DNA of 48,168 nucleotides, from contig JAIPGC010000004.1 in NCBI GenBank assembly GCA_021736335.1, forward strand, positions 1 to 48,168, read 5' to 3'. The position numbers and the translations under genes are program-made. The DNA comes from Acholeplasmataceae bacterium. Lineage in GTDB: Bacteria; Bacillota_I; Bacilli_A; Acholeplasmatales; Acholeplasmataceae. A model generated the notes under the pieces. That model saw nothing but the letters and a program-made list of their open reading frames with translations. It had not been told where the DNA came from and did no database searches. Shown piece after piece: positions 1 to 8,575 of the stretch (positions are counted from its first letter, which is position 1; each line of letters starts with the position of its first letter).

Positions 1-99
1 AGAACTGTGGTAAGAGTCTCCTTTAATAGTCTAAGCTATACAAAAATGAAACAAATCCACAGTGCTTTATTTAATTATAACAATAGAAAGAAAGGAAGC

Positions 100-132
100 T
101 ATACTCAATCTACTATTATAGTTTTGAGTATA
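100..132 (+). promoter_or_regulatory. Inverted repeat just upstream of thrS
   Basis: A perfect 9-bp inverted repeat, TATACTCAA at 100-108 and TTGAGTATA at 124-132, ends 12 bases before the thrS start codon and lies immediately 5' of the weak ribosome site (GAGAT). It could be an operator or an mRNA hairpin affecting translation. No T-box consensus is seen in the 144 bases available, though a longer leader could lie outside the window. Confidence 0.4.
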
Positions 133-144
133 CAAGAGATAAAA

Positions 145-2079
145 ATGATCAATATTACATTTCCAGATGGAAGCATTAAAGCTTTTCAAAAAGGAATTTC
201 TGCATTAGAGATTGCAGAAAGCATTTCAATCAGTTTAGCTAAAAAAGCAATAGCTGCTGTTTTTAACAGCGACTATATTGAACTGTCAAGAACATTGGAA
301 GAAGATGGAGTTTTAGAGCTGCTCACTGATAAAGACCCTAGAGTTTTAGATGTGGTAAACCACAGTACTGCACACTTAATGGCGCAAGCAATTACACATT
401 TATATCCAGGTGTGGCTTTTGGTGTTGGACCAGCAATAGAAGAAGGATTTTACTATGATGTCGACTTTGGTGATGCTAAGGTCAATGATGAAGATCTTGT
501 TGCTATAGAAAAAGAAATGCTTAAGATTTCAGAACAAGATTTGAAAATAGTTAGAAGTGAAGTTACTTATGCTGAAGCAAAAAAGATTTTTGCTCATGAT
601 CCATATAAACTTGAATTGATTGAAGAACATAAGGATGCAGGACTTACTGTCTATACACAAGGCGATTTTACTGATTTGTGCCGTGGTGGACATGTTCCAA
701 GCACCAAAATGCTAAAAAACTTCAAACTCTTGAATCTTGCAGGTGCCTATTGGCGTGGAGATTCTCATAATAAAATGCTTAATCGCATCTATGGAACTAG
801 CTTTTTAAATAAAAAAGATTTAGATGCTCATCTTTTATTATTGGAAGAAAGAAAACAAAGAGACCATCGTAAGATTGGTAAGGAATTAAATTTATTTATG
901 TTAAGCAAAGAAGTTGGTGCAGGTCTTCCTTTTTGGTTACCTAAGGGAGCAACCATCAGACGCGTGATTGAAAGATACATCACTGATGTTGAAATCAATT
1001 TAGGTTATCTTCATGTTTATACACCAATTTTAGCTGATGTCAATTTATATAAGACTTCAGGACACTGGGATCACTATCAAGACAGCATGTTCCCACCTAT
1101 GGATATGGGTGATGGAGAAATGTTGGTCATTAGACCAATGAATTGTCCTCACCATATGATTATGTATAAGAATGAAGTGCATAGTTATCGTGAACTGCCA
1201 TTAAGAATTGCTGAACTAGGTATGATGCACCGCTATGAAAAGAGTGGGGCATTATCGGGACTTCAACGTGTAAGAGAAATGACATTAAACGATGCACATA
1301 TTTTTGTGCGTCCTGATCAAATCAAAGATGAATTTAAAAGAACAGTCGCATTAATGTTAGCTGTTTATGAGGATTTCAATATTAAAGATTATGTATTTAG
1401 AGTCAGTTATAGGGATCCAAAGGATACAGAAAAATATTTCCCTGATGATGAGATGTGGAATAAGGCTGAAAAGATGCTTAAGGAAGCCATGGATGAACTA
1501 GAAGTGGATTATTTTGAAGCTATTGGTGAAGCTGCTTTCTATGGACCAAAGCTTGATGTCCAAGTCAAAACTGCTTTAGGTAATTCGGAAACATTATCAA
1601 CCATTCAACTAGATTTCTTACTACCTGAAAGATTTGAACTCACATATGTAGGTGAAGATGGGAAAAACATTTACCGTCCGGTCGTGATTCATAGAGGTAT
1701 AGTCTCAACTATGGAAAGATTTGTTGCATATTTGATTGAAGAGTATAAGGGAGCCTTTCCATTCTGGCTTGCTCCAGTTCAGGTAAAAATCTTACCTGTT
1801 AATGTTGAACTTCATCACCAATATGTCATGGATGTTCATGAAACACTTCAGATCATGGGATTCAGAGTTGAAAGTGATTTAAGAGAAGAAAAGCTTGGTT
1901 ATAAGATTAGAGAAGTACAGACAATGAAAATCCCTTATTCACTCGTTTTAGGTGATAAGGAAAAAGATGAAGGTCTTGTCACTTATAGAGCATATGGTTC
2001 CCAGCAACAAATAACTGTATCTTTAACACAGTTCATAGAACTGATATCAAAAGAAACTAAAAATAGAAACAAGAAATAA
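145..2079 (+). CDS. thrS: Threonyl-tRNA synthetase
   Basis: This enzyme charges tRNA-Thr with threonine in the cytosol. The 644-residue product has the full domain order: an N-terminal TGS domain (MINITFPDG...), the editing domain with HSTAH and CRGGH metal-type residues, the class II catalytic core with the zinc-site cysteine in MNCPHH, motif 2 (around MMHRYEKSG) and motif 3 ([11 protein letters not shown]), and an anticodon-binding domain. I chose the ATG at 145 because it begins exactly at the TGS domain. The frame stays open upstream to a GTG at 7, but that extension has no family match. A hairpin terminator follows. The gene is intact and length is normal for ThrS. Confidence 0.97.
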   Translation: MINITFPDGSIKAFQKGISALEIAESISISLAKKAIAAVFNSDYIELSRTLEEDGVLELLTDKDPRVLDVVNHSTAHLMAQAITHLYPGVAFGVGPAIEEGFYYDVDFGDAKVNDEDLVAIEKEMLKISEQDLKIVRSEVTYAEAKKIFAHDPYKLELIEEHKDAGLTVYTQGDFTDLCRGGHVPSTKMLKNFKLLNLAGAYWRGDSHNKMLNRIYGTSFLNKKDLDAHLLLLEERKQRDHRKIGKELNLFMLSKEVGAGLPFWLPKGATIRRVIERYITDVEINLGYLHVYTPILADVNLYKTSGHWDHYQDSMFPPMDMGDGEMLVIRPMNCPHHMIMYKNEVHSYRELPLRIAELGMMHRYEKSGALSGLQRVREMTLNDAHIFVRPDQIKDEFKRTVALMLAVYEDFNIKDYVFRVSYRDPKDTEKYFPDDEMWNKAEKMLKEAMDELEVDYFEAIGEAAFYGPKLDVQVKTALGNSETLSTIQLDFLLPERFELTYVGEDGKNIYRPVVIHRGIVSTMERFVAYLIEEYKGAFPFWLAPVQVKILPVNVELHHQYVMDVHETLQIMGFRVESDLREEKLGYKIREVQTMKIPYSLVLGDKEKDEGLVTYRAYGSQQQITVSLTQFIELISKETKNRNKK

Positions 2080-2085
2080 GAAGAT

Positions 2086-2120
2086 TCATGGTGCAATGAT
2101 TAAGTTGCATCATGATTTTT
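2086..2120 (+). terminator. Rho-independent terminator of thrS
   Basis: ATGGTGCAA (2088-2096) pairs with TTGCATCAT (2105-2113) with one G-U pair, followed shortly by a T5 run. Confidence 0.75.
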
Positions 2121-2172
2121 GTCTATTGGACTAGAATTTAATAATCAAAAATAATAATTGATAATAATTATA

Positions 2173-2201
2173 TTGCAAAAATAATAATTTTATGTTATCA
2201 T
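2173..2201 (+). promoter_or_regulatory. Promoter of the natAB-like pair
   Basis: A -35 TTGCAA (2173-2178) and a -10 TATCAT (2196-2201) are separated by exactly 17 bases. This predicts a leader of about 115 nt before the ATG at 2325. Confidence 0.5.
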
Positions 2202-2324
2202 ATAGTAGTAAACAGTTTATATCTACAAGAAAAATACTGTTTAATAATTAAGAAACTGGTAAAATAGTTATATGGGAAGAATATAATAAGTAACAATTTA
2301 GACTGTGAAAGAAGGTTTTAAAAA

Positions 2325-3227
2325 ATGCTAGAAGTAAGAAACGCACGTATGCTTTATGGAGATTTGGTTGCTGTTGACCACCTAAGTTTTCAAATCAGTC
2401 CAGGAGAGATTTTTGGATTACTTGGAACAAATGGTGCCGGTAAAACAACGACATTTAGAATGATTATGGGACTACTCGATCCAACTGAAGGAGAAATTCT
2501 TTATAATGGAGAAAAAGTTGGATATCATAGTGTCAATGAAATTGGGTATATGATTGAAGAGCGTTCATTGTTAACAAAAATAACGGTTAAGGAATTAATG
2601 TTATATTTTGGACAGCTCAAAGATATGGATCCAAAGGTTATTCTTGAGCGATTGGATTATTGGTTGGATCGATTTGATATTGTTGATTATAAGAATAAGA
2701 AAATCAAAGAACTATCTAAAGGAAATCAGCAAAAGATTCAATTTATATCAGCCATCATCAATAATCCTAAATTACTAGTTCTTGATGAACCATTTAGTGG
2801 TTTAGATCCCATCAATATGGAACTTTTCGTTGAGGTTATTCGTGATTTTCAAAAACAAGGATCCATGGTAGTCTTTTCATCTCATCAGCTTGATCATGTT
2901 GAATCATTTTGTGAACAATTGATTGTTCTTGAAAAAGGCAAAGCTATTATAGAAGGTAGAATTGATCAGGTAAAAAAAGACTTTAAGAAACAAAACATTA
3001 GAATTATAGGTGATGTTGATGTTGAGATTATAAAGAAAATACCTGGAGTCTTTAAAGTTATTGAGAATTCAAACGAAATCATAGCTAAGATTGAAAATGA
3101 AGAAGTTGCTGAAGCTGTATTTGATTATATTCGTACCTGCCATCACATTGTAAAATATGATGTTGAGCAAGCAACCCTTTCAGAAATATTCATAGCAAAG
3201 GTAGGTCAAAGCCATGAAGAAGTTTAA
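2325..3227 (+). CDS. ABC transporter ATP-binding protein (NatA-like)
   Basis: This is the ATPase subunit of an ABC-2 type exporter. The 300-residue protein has Walker A GTNGAGKTT (about residues 35-43), the signature LSKGNQQKI and Walker B LLVLDEPFSGLD. The signature has LSKGNQQ rather than LSGGQ, as in the NatA/YhaQ group. A C-terminal extension of about 80 residues follows the nucleotide-binding domain, also as in that group. AGAAGG precedes the ATG at good spacing. The stop overlaps the start of the permease gene by 14 bases, so the two are translationally coupled. The substrate (sodium, antibiotic or peptide) cannot be read from sequence. Confidence 0.9.
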   Translation: MLEVRNARMLYGDLVAVDHLSFQISPGEIFGLLGTNGAGKTTTFRMIMGLLDPTEGEILYNGEKVGYHSVNEIGYMIEERSLLTKITVKELMLYFGQLKDMDPKVILERLDYWLDRFDIVDYKNKKIKELSKGNQQKIQFISAIINNPKLLVLDEPFSGLDPINMELFVEVIRDFQKQGSMVVFSSHQLDHVESFCEQLIVLEKGKAIIEGRIDQVKKDFKKQNIRIIGDVDVEIIKKIPGVFKVIENSNEIIAKIENEEVAEAVFDYIRTCHHIVKYDVEQATLSEIFIAKVGQSHEEV

Positions 3228-4497
3228 ATTCCTTGTGAGATATGGTTTAAAAAAGAGAATAGGAAGAAAGGCTTTTCTTATTTCAAATATTGTGATTGCT
3301 GTGTTGATGATTGCGATTATCAATATTCCATCCATTGTGAGTTTATTTGGTGGGGGAGAAGATCCAAATGAACAGGTGAATATTGGTTTGATCAATGAAA
3401 CAGCAGAGGTGAGCTTACCTTCTGATTATTCAGACCTAATGAATGAAGGAAGCACAGGTATTGATTATTTTGTTTTTAGAACAATTAATGTCAGCGAATT
3501 CGATCTCTCAGCTTTCTGGGAAGATGTTGATACTGATATTGTCATACAAATCACGGGCTCTATTGAAACTCCTACAGTGACATTTTATAGTAAAATACCA
3601 CAACTCAACAATTATCTATTATCAAAGCTTGAATTACAATTAATCAACTATCAAATCACAAATTATCAATCGCCTGTTGTCAATCAGATTTATGCTCCTG
3701 ATTATGAAGATCCTGAACAAGAAGCATTCATCAGCTCAATGACAAGCATGTTGGTACTACCCATGTTTATATTGATTGTTATGGCTACACAATTTGTTGG
3801 AGTCGATATCATTGAAGAAAAATCAACCAAAGCAATCGAGACGATTATTTCAAGTGTGCCATCAAAAACACATTTTCTTTCAAAAATCACAGCAAGTATT
3901 TTGTTTGTGATTGTACAAGGTGCTCTAACGATTGGTTATGCAACCATTGCATCATTGATTGGCAAACTTAGTGCATCATCTAGTGCTGTATCATTACCAG
4001 TTGGAACCACTTCACTTTTATCATATTTGAGTGATATCATTCCTAATTGGCCAGTAGTATTAACATTTTCTCTGCTCTTCATGATTGTAGGAACACTGTT
4101 TTATTTGGTGGTTGCTTCATTATTTGCATCCATGGCGGTTACTCAAGAGGATTATCAGCAATTTCAGACACCACTTATGCTTACATTGCTTGCTGCGTTT
4201 TATATTGGTATTTTTGCACCAATGGCACAAGGTTATGGATTTATGAAAGTTATGGCGTTTATTCCAATATTCACACCAATTCTTGCCCCAATTGCATATG
4301 CAACAGGATTAATGACTGTTTGGGAAGCGATTATTGCTTTAGTGTCAGTTTCAATTTTCCTAATCATTTCCTTATACTTAGTTGCTCCTGTATACAAGGT
4401 TGCCATCTTAAGTTATGATCAAACAAAGTTTGTTACAAGAATTAAGAACAACTTTAAAAAAGCATTTCCAAAAAACGGAAAAATAGAAGCTAAATAG
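3214..4497 (+). CDS. ABC-2 type exporter permease (NatB-like)
   Basis: This is the membrane partner of the preceding ATPase. The 427-residue product has one N-terminal membrane segment (about residues 22-46), a roughly 130-residue extracytoplasmic domain, and then five or six hydrophobic segments starting near residue 173. IEEKSTKAIETIISS, shortly after the second membrane segment, is the conserved amphipathic stretch of the ABC-2 permease/NatB family. The 14-base overlap with the ATPase gene and the strong terminator after the stop make this a two-gene operon. Export of sodium or a toxic compound is the family expectation; the substrate is not determined. Confidence 0.88.
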   Translation: MKKFKFLVRYGLKKRIGRKAFLISNIVIAVLMIAIINIPSIVSLFGGGEDPNEQVNIGLINETAEVSLPSDYSDLMNEGSTGIDYFVFRTINVSEFDLSAFWEDVDTDIVIQITGSIETPTVTFYSKIPQLNNYLLSKLELQLINYQITNYQSPVVNQIYAPDYEDPEQEAFISSMTSMLVLPMFILIVMATQFVGVDIIEEKSTKAIETIISSVPSKTHFLSKITASILFVIVQGALTIGYATIASLIGKLSASSSAVSLPVGTTSLLSYLSDIIPNWPVVLTFSLLFMIVGTLFYLVVASLFASMAVTQEDYQQFQTPLMLTLLAAFYIGIFAPMAQGYGFMKVMAFIPIFTPILAPIAYATGLMTVWEAIIALVSVSIFLIISLYLVAPVYKVAILSYDQTKFVTRIKNNFKKAFPKNGKIEAK

Positions 4498-4516
4498 ACA
4501 ATGATGTAGAAAAAAG

Positions 4517-4550
4517 AAAACATATGATGAGAATTCATATGTTTTTTATG
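4517..4550 (+). terminator. Terminator of the natAB-like operon
   Basis: A perfect 11-bp stem pairs AAAACATATGA (4517-4527) with TCATATGTTTT (4535-4545) across a 7-base loop, and the stem runs into a T6 tract. Confidence 0.85.
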
Positions 4551-4601
4551 TTTTTAACATCATTTGATATTTATTTTGTTTTGTACCAATAAAAAATGCA
4601 T

Positions 4602-4629
4602 TTGACAACGTTAATATAGTGTATAGAAT
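4602..4629 (+). promoter_or_regulatory. Promoter of the acidic secreted protein
   Basis: A consensus -35 TTGACA (4602-4607) is followed after 16 bases by a -10 TAGAAT (4624-4629). AAAGGAG precedes the ATG at 4685. Confidence 0.6.
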
Positions 4630-4684
4630 TAAAACAAGAGTGTATCAGCCTCATTTATTAATTTAGTCAAAGGAGCGTGAGTCT

Positions 4685-5215
4685 ATGAAAAACAAAATAT
4701 TGATGTTCATATTTATCAGTTTATTTGGAGCAAGTGCTATCATAGAACCCATTAGCTCAGCAGCTGATTTTGTAACGGGTGCTACATATATAGTCCATGA
4801 CAATACAGCTGACCAAGTTGCAGGTGCATCAAGAGATGCAAATGGGAATTATCTAGAAGTACCATCAACAAATGCACAAGGTGATGTTACAACAGGAGCT
4901 TCTATTACAAGTCATCCAGATACAGGGACTACAGGTAGTGATCTTACTGCAGGTGCATCAACGAATACGCATTCATCAACAGCTACAAGTGATCTCACAG
5001 CAGGAGCATCAACATCTAGATCATCAAGAGATGACGATGACGATGATGATGACGAGTATGAAGATCATGACGAATATGAAGATCATGATGAAGAGGATGA
5101 GCATGATGAATACGAAGATGAAGAAGATGAAGAAGATGAAGAAGATGAAGATTATGAATCAAGAACATCATATTTATATTATCGCCATGATGATGACGAT
5201 GACAATGACGATTAA
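4685..5215 (+). CDS. Secreted Asp/Glu-rich low-complexity protein
   Basis: I do not recognise a family. The 176-residue product starts with a signal peptide (hydrophobic residues 5-19, likely cleavage after ISSA near residue 26) and has no lipobox cysteine. The mature N-terminal half is Ser/Thr-rich and carries five GA[ST] motifs (around residues 32, 47, 71, 90 and 107), two of them within identical DLTAGAST units. From about residue 115 to 158 it is almost pure Asp/Glu with scattered Tyr and His, and it ends in DDDDDNDD. The gene stands alone between a strong promoter and a strong terminator. Cation or calcium binding at the cell surface is a reasonable guess from composition only. Confidence 0.75.
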   Translation: MKNKILMFIFISLFGASAIIEPISSAADFVTGATYIVHDNTADQVAGASRDANGNYLEVPSTNAQGDVTTGASITSHPDTGTTGSDLTAGASTNTHSSTATSDLTAGASTSRSSRDDDDDDDDEYEDHDEYEDHDEEDEHDEYEDEEDEEDEEDEDYESRTSYLYYRHDDDDDNDD

Positions 5216-5231
5216 TGATTAAAAGATAAAT

Positions 5232-5266
5232 AAAAAGGAACTTTTGTTTTTCAAAGTTCCTTTTTT
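5232..5266. terminator. Bidirectional terminator between the acidic protein gene and ptsH
   Basis: A 13-bp perfect stem pairs AAAAAGGAACTTT (5232-5244) with AAAGTTCCTTTTT (5253-5265). It has a T run on both strands, so it serves the acidic protein gene on plus and ptsH on minus. Confidence 0.85.
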
Positions 5267-5270
5267 CATA

Positions 5271-5528
5271 TTATATGAGATGATTTTCTTTTAAATATTG
5301 TTCAATTTGTTTCATGTGTTCATGGTTTTCAGATTCGATTTTTATCTTAAAGACGGAATCTTTTGCTAAACCCACACTCATGATAGCCATAATTGATTTG
5401 GCATCAGCAACAAAATCTTTATAAATGAGATAAACGGTAAATGGTAATGATGACATAAAACGAACAAAATTAGTTGCTGGTCTTGCATGCAATCCTTGCT
5501 CAGCTTTTAATACAAATTCTTTTTCCAT
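5271..5528 (-). CDS. ptsH: Phosphocarrier protein HPr
   Basis: HPr is the phosphate carrier of the sugar phosphotransferase system, relaying phosphate from enzyme I to EIIA domains. The product is 85 residues, the normal length. His14 in GLHARPA is the phosphorylated histidine. Ser45 in AKSIM occupies the HPr-kinase regulatory site (Ser46 of Bacillus subtilis), so a regulatory HPr(Ser-P) form is possible. GAAGGAG lies upstream of the ATG. An EIIA gene lies 105 bases upstream on the same strand; no enzyme I gene is nearby. Confidence 0.96.
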   Translation of the reverse strand: MEKEFVLKAEQGLHARPATNFVRFMSSLPFTVYLIYKDFVADAKSIMAIMSVGLAKDSVFKIKIESENHEHMKQIEQYLKENHLI

Positions 5529-5633
5529 ATAAACTCCTTCATAACTGATTGATTTTTATTACTACTGCTTTATTTTATCACATTCATCTCTCATTTAACA
5601 TGGAAGTGATACATTCAAGCATATTTCACATGA

Positions 5634-6080
5634 TTACATAATATCTAAAATCATTTCTACAAAATCACCATTGTTATCTATTTTTAAAATCTTCAGGTTA
5701 TCTTTTTGCATAAAAACAACTGGAACATCCATAGAGATAACATTTCTACTTAAAAAATCATAATCAAATGTCAACAATAAGTCTCCTTGTTTAACAGTTT
5801 GATCAACTTCAACAAAAGTATTGATGCCTTGACCTTTTAATTCAACAGTACCAAATCCCAAGTGAATCAAGATATTTATACCAGTTTCATGCTTGATGAC
5901 TATGGCATGTTTTGATGGAAAAATATGAACTACTTTACCATCAATTGGAGCATATAGTTTATGATCAGCAGGATAAATAACAAATCCTTTGCCAACTAAA
6001 TACTGACTAAATGTATCGTCATGAGTCATTGAGACATCATGATGCTCTCCCTTAATGGGAGCTCTATAATTAATAATCAT
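5634..6080 (-). CDS. crr: PTS glucose-type EIIA, free-standing
   Basis: This cytosolic EIIA domain takes phosphate from HPr and passes it to an EIIB. The 148-residue product shows the two active-site histidines 15 residues apart, His58 (SKHAI) and His73 (ILIHLGFGTVELKG), matching His75 and His90 of E. coli EIIA-Glc. The frame remains open to an ATG at 6113, but I place the start at 6080. AAAGG (6088-6092 on minus) sits 7 bases upstream of it, and a -10 TATAAT (6112-6117 on minus) overlaps the alternative start. No EIIB or EIIC permease is linked here, so it either serves a distant permease or acts in regulation. The symbol is by family. Confidence 0.9.
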   Translation of the reverse strand: MIINYRAPIKGEHHDVSMTHDDTFSQYLVGKGFVIYPADHKLYAPIDGKVVHIFPSKHAIVIKHETGINILIHLGFGTVELKGQGINTFVEVDQTVKQGDLLLTFDYDFLSRNVISMDVPVVFMQKDNLKILKIDNNGDFVEMILDIM

Positions 6081-6111
6081 AAGTGAGCCTTTCATATTGC
6101 ATGTCATGTTC

Positions 6112-6117
6112 ATTATA
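6112..6117 (-). promoter_or_regulatory. -10 box of the EIIA gene
   Basis: TATAAT on the minus strand lies about 32 bases upstream of the chosen start. No convincing -35 hexamer is seen. Its position argues against the longer EIIA start at 6113. Confidence 0.45.
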
Positions 6118-6189
6118 ATAGAAATTGATGCGTTTGATTCTTTTTATTTTGATATTACCTTTTCATGAGCAAATTAAACATGTTTTTGT

Positions 6190-6195
6190 TATAAT
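6190..6195 (+). promoter_or_regulatory. -10 box of the mrp gene
   Basis: TATAAT is followed by the ribosome site GAGGTGAG and the ATG at 6215. The -35 region is poor. Confidence 0.4.
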
Positions 6196-6214
6196 AGTTT
6201 TGAGGTGAGTCAAG

Positions 6215-7210
6215 ATGACATATGATGAATTAAGAAGTAGAATAGAAGAAATCATCGACCCAGGATTCAATTTACCATTTAAGGAAGTTAATGGGATAAA
6301 AAAATTAGTAATTGGACCTACAGGTGTTGCTGAATTAGAAATTTATCTAAAAGATAAGGTAAAACATGAGCAAGCTGTAAAAATCCAAATTGTTCGCTTA
6401 GTGAAAATTGAGCTTGGATTTCCTGGAATCAAAATTGATTTCTTTGAATCAGAGTTTGTTCCAGAAGGACAAAAAGCTATTAAGTATTTGGCAATAGCAT
6501 CAGGTAAAGGTGGCGTTGGTAAATCCACTGTTGCTGCCAACTTAGCTGCAGCTATGATCAGACAAGGGAAGAAAGTAGGTATCATCGATGCTGATATCTA
6601 TGGGGCGAGTATTCCATACATCCTAAGATTGCCAATCAAACCTTTAACATCGACTGAAGATGAAAAAATGATTCCACTAGAACAAAATGGAATTCAAGTG
6701 ATATCAACAGAATTTTTCATGCCACCAGAAAAACCAATTATGTGGCGTGGACCTATGTTAGGGAAATTATTAACACATTTCTTCAATGGCGTTGCATGGC
6801 AAGAAGATATTGATTTAATCATTATTGATTTGCCACCTGGAACTGGGGATGTTGCATTAGATGTGAAAACCTATGCACCAACAAGTAAAATTGTTGTTGT
6901 TACAACACCACATCACAATGCATCAAGTATTGCTGTAAAAGCTGGACTAGGTGCACAACAAATAGGACATGAAGTTATCGGTGTTATTGAAAACATGAGT
7001 TATTACTTAAATGAATGCAATCAAAAACGCGAGTTCATCTTTGGATCTGGTGGTGGTGCACTAGTTGCTAAGAAATTGGGAACAAATTTATTAGGTCAAA
7101 TTCCTATTGGACAACCACAACAAGGTCATTTTCTATTTGAAGGTAAAGAAGAAACTGGTAAAATCTATAACGATATAGCAGTCAAATTAATTGAAGAATT
7201 AAATCTATAA
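6215..7210 (+). CDS. mrp: Mrp/ApbC-family P-loop ATPase (Fe-S carrier-like)
   Basis: The Mrp/NBP35 family carries or inserts iron-sulfur clusters in the cytosol. The 331-residue protein has an N-terminal MIP18/DUF59-type domain (residues 1-80), the deviant Walker A GKGGVGKS (97-104), switch I DADIYG, and Walker B IIIDLPPGTGD. The usual CxxC after NMSY, which bridges the cluster between protomers, is not present: the segment reads NMSYYLNECNQKREF and Cys268 is the only cysteine in the protein. It may therefore act without a classic bridging cluster. The gene is monocistronic, with its own -10 box and terminator. Confidence 0.9.
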   Translation: MTYDELRSRIEEIIDPGFNLPFKEVNGIKKLVIGPTGVAELEIYLKDKVKHEQAVKIQIVRLVKIELGFPGIKIDFFESEFVPEGQKAIKYLAIASGKGGVGKSTVAANLAAAMIRQGKKVGIIDADIYGASIPYILRLPIKPLTSTEDEKMIPLEQNGIQVISTEFFMPPEKPIMWRGPMLGKLLTHFFNGVAWQEDIDLIIIDLPPGTGDVALDVKTYAPTSKIVVVTTPHHNASSIAVKAGLGAQQIGHEVIGVIENMSYYLNECNQKREFIFGSGGGALVAKKLGTNLLGQIPIGQPQQGHFLFEGKEETGKIYNDIAVKLIEELNL

Positions 7211-7225
7211 GTACAAATAAAGATT

Positions 7226-7257
7226 AATCCTCTATTTCAGAATAGGGGATTTTTTTA
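7226..7257 (+). terminator. Terminator of mrp
   Basis: AATCCTCTATT (7226-7236) pairs with AATAGGGGATT (7241-7251) with one G-U pair and a TCAG loop, and the stem is followed by T7. Confidence 0.85.
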
Positions 7258-7626
7258 TGCAATATAACTGCATAAAAAATAATTTATTTATATTTATGAA
7301 AATTAATACATTAACGTGGTTGATTTATAAACAATAAAGGAATAAAATTAAGCAGTAGAGACAACTTCGTCGTTTATTTTTAATAAAAGCTTAAAATATC
7401 ACTTTTTTAGGCTAAAAATGGATAGAATCAGACAAAAAAATGACAAATAGGTATTGTGTTACAAACAGTAGTGTGTTATGATTGGTTTAAGCATAAACTG
7501 AAATAAATCTAAATAAAGTTGTATTTCAAGGTCTGATTTATGTATTACACGTTAAATTCATTGCATTTTTAACAATAATAGGAATAGAATGAACAAAAGA
7601 ATATTTTATGGATAGGAGCAGTGCTT
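7258..7626 (+). promoter_or_regulatory. AT-rich leader and promoter region of the opp operon
   Basis: This 370-base gene-free stretch is AT-rich. The best promoter is TTGTGT (7454-7459), a 17-base spacer and TATGAT (7477-7482), predicting a leader of about 135 nt. I see no riboswitch consensus, no convincing hairpin and no coding remnant in the rest of it. Confidence 0.4.
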
Positions 7627-8553
7627 ATGGACTCTAAAATGGTCGTATATGTCGTTAAACGATTATTGCTTGCTGTAGTAACAATATGGCTGATCATTAC
7701 AATAACATTTTTTGTTATGAATGCAATCCCTGGAGGACCATTTTTAAGTGAGAAAGCTGTTACACAAGAAGTCATAGATGCACTGAATGCCAAATACGGT
7801 TTGGATAAACCTCTCATGACTCAGTACTTTACTTATTTGAAAGATATTGTTCAATTTGATTTTGGACCTTCTTTAAAAAGTAGAGGTAGAGATGTAATAG
7901 ATATCATTGCTGAAGGATTCGCGGTTTCAGGTAAATTAGGAATCATTGCAGCTGGTTTAGCAATTGGATTTGGTGTCACCTTTGGATCAATTGCAGCAAT
8001 TTATCGCAATAAATTTATTGATAGTACGATTATGGTTAGCACTACAGCATTTGTAGCGATGCCATCATTTGTTATAGGATCATTCTTGCTTATTGTATTT
8101 TGCGTATATTGGCAAGTATTTCCTGCTAATGGTAGTTTACCGGGAGGTATGTTCTTACCAACAATTGCCCTTGCATTATATCCAATGGCATATATTACCA
8201 GATTAACTAGATCAAGTATGCTAGATGTATTACAACAAGATTATATCCGTACCGCAAGAGCAAAAGGTGTATCAAATTTCTTATTAATATTCAAACATGC
8301 TTTAAAAAATGCACTCATTCCAGTCATTACATATGTAGGACCAATGATTGCTTACATATTAACAGGTAGCTTTGTCGTTGAAAAGATATTTTCAGTCCCA
8401 GGACTTGGAAGAACATTCATTAACTGTATAACCAATAGAGACTATCCAGTTATTATGGGAACTACTATATTTTTAGCAACAATGGTTGTCTTAATGAATC
8501 TAGTATCCGATATTTTATATAAGGCAGTTGACCCAAGAATTGATTTTAGCTAA
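7627..8553 (+). CDS. oppB: Oligopeptide ABC transporter permease OppB
   Basis: This is the first membrane subunit of a peptide importer (DppB/OppB family, binding-protein-dependent). The 308-residue product has a TM helix at residues 10-28 ending in the typical FFVMNAIPGGPF, the conserved LNAKYGLDKPLMTQY loop, further membrane segments, and the EAA-type loop around DYIRTARAKGVSN, which contacts the ATPases. I use the ATG at 7627: AGGAG (7614-7618) is 8 bases upstream of it but only 2 bases from the in-frame GTG at 7621. It is the first gene of oppB-C-D-F-A. Confidence 0.94.
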   Translation: MDSKMVVYVVKRLLLAVVTIWLIITITFFVMNAIPGGPFLSEKAVTQEVIDALNAKYGLDKPLMTQYFTYLKDIVQFDFGPSLKSRGRDVIDIIAEGFAVSGKLGIIAAGLAIGFGVTFGSIAAIYRNKFIDSTIMVSTTAFVAMPSFVIGSFLLIVFCVYWQVFPANGSLPGGMFLPTIALALYPMAYITRLTRSSMLDVLQQDYIRTARAKGVSNFLLIFKHALKNALIPVITYVGPMIAYILTGSFVVEKIFSVPGLGRTFINCITNRDYPVIMGTTIFLATMVVLMNLVSDILYKAVDPRIDFS

Positions 8554-8575
8554 TGAATTTAGTGAGGAAATCTAA

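Noticed and set aside
7-144. N-terminal extension of thrS from a GTG at 7
   Set aside because: The extension has no family match, lacks a ribosome site, and the TGS domain starts exactly at the ATG at 145.
1-144. T-box leader before thrS
   Set aside because: No AGGGTGGNACCGCG-type box and no terminator-antiterminator pair is visible in the available bases. The leader may extend outside the window.
4047-4418. Open frame of 123 codons overlapping the NatB-like permease
   Set aside because: It is an out-of-frame shadow, rich in Cys and Ile, inside a well-supported permease gene.
4872-5222. Alternative-frame reading of the acidic protein gene (Gln/Met-rich, 116 codons)
   Set aside because: Its composition is an artefact of the GAT/GAA repeat read in another frame. 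The frame with signal peptide and ribosome site is the real gene.
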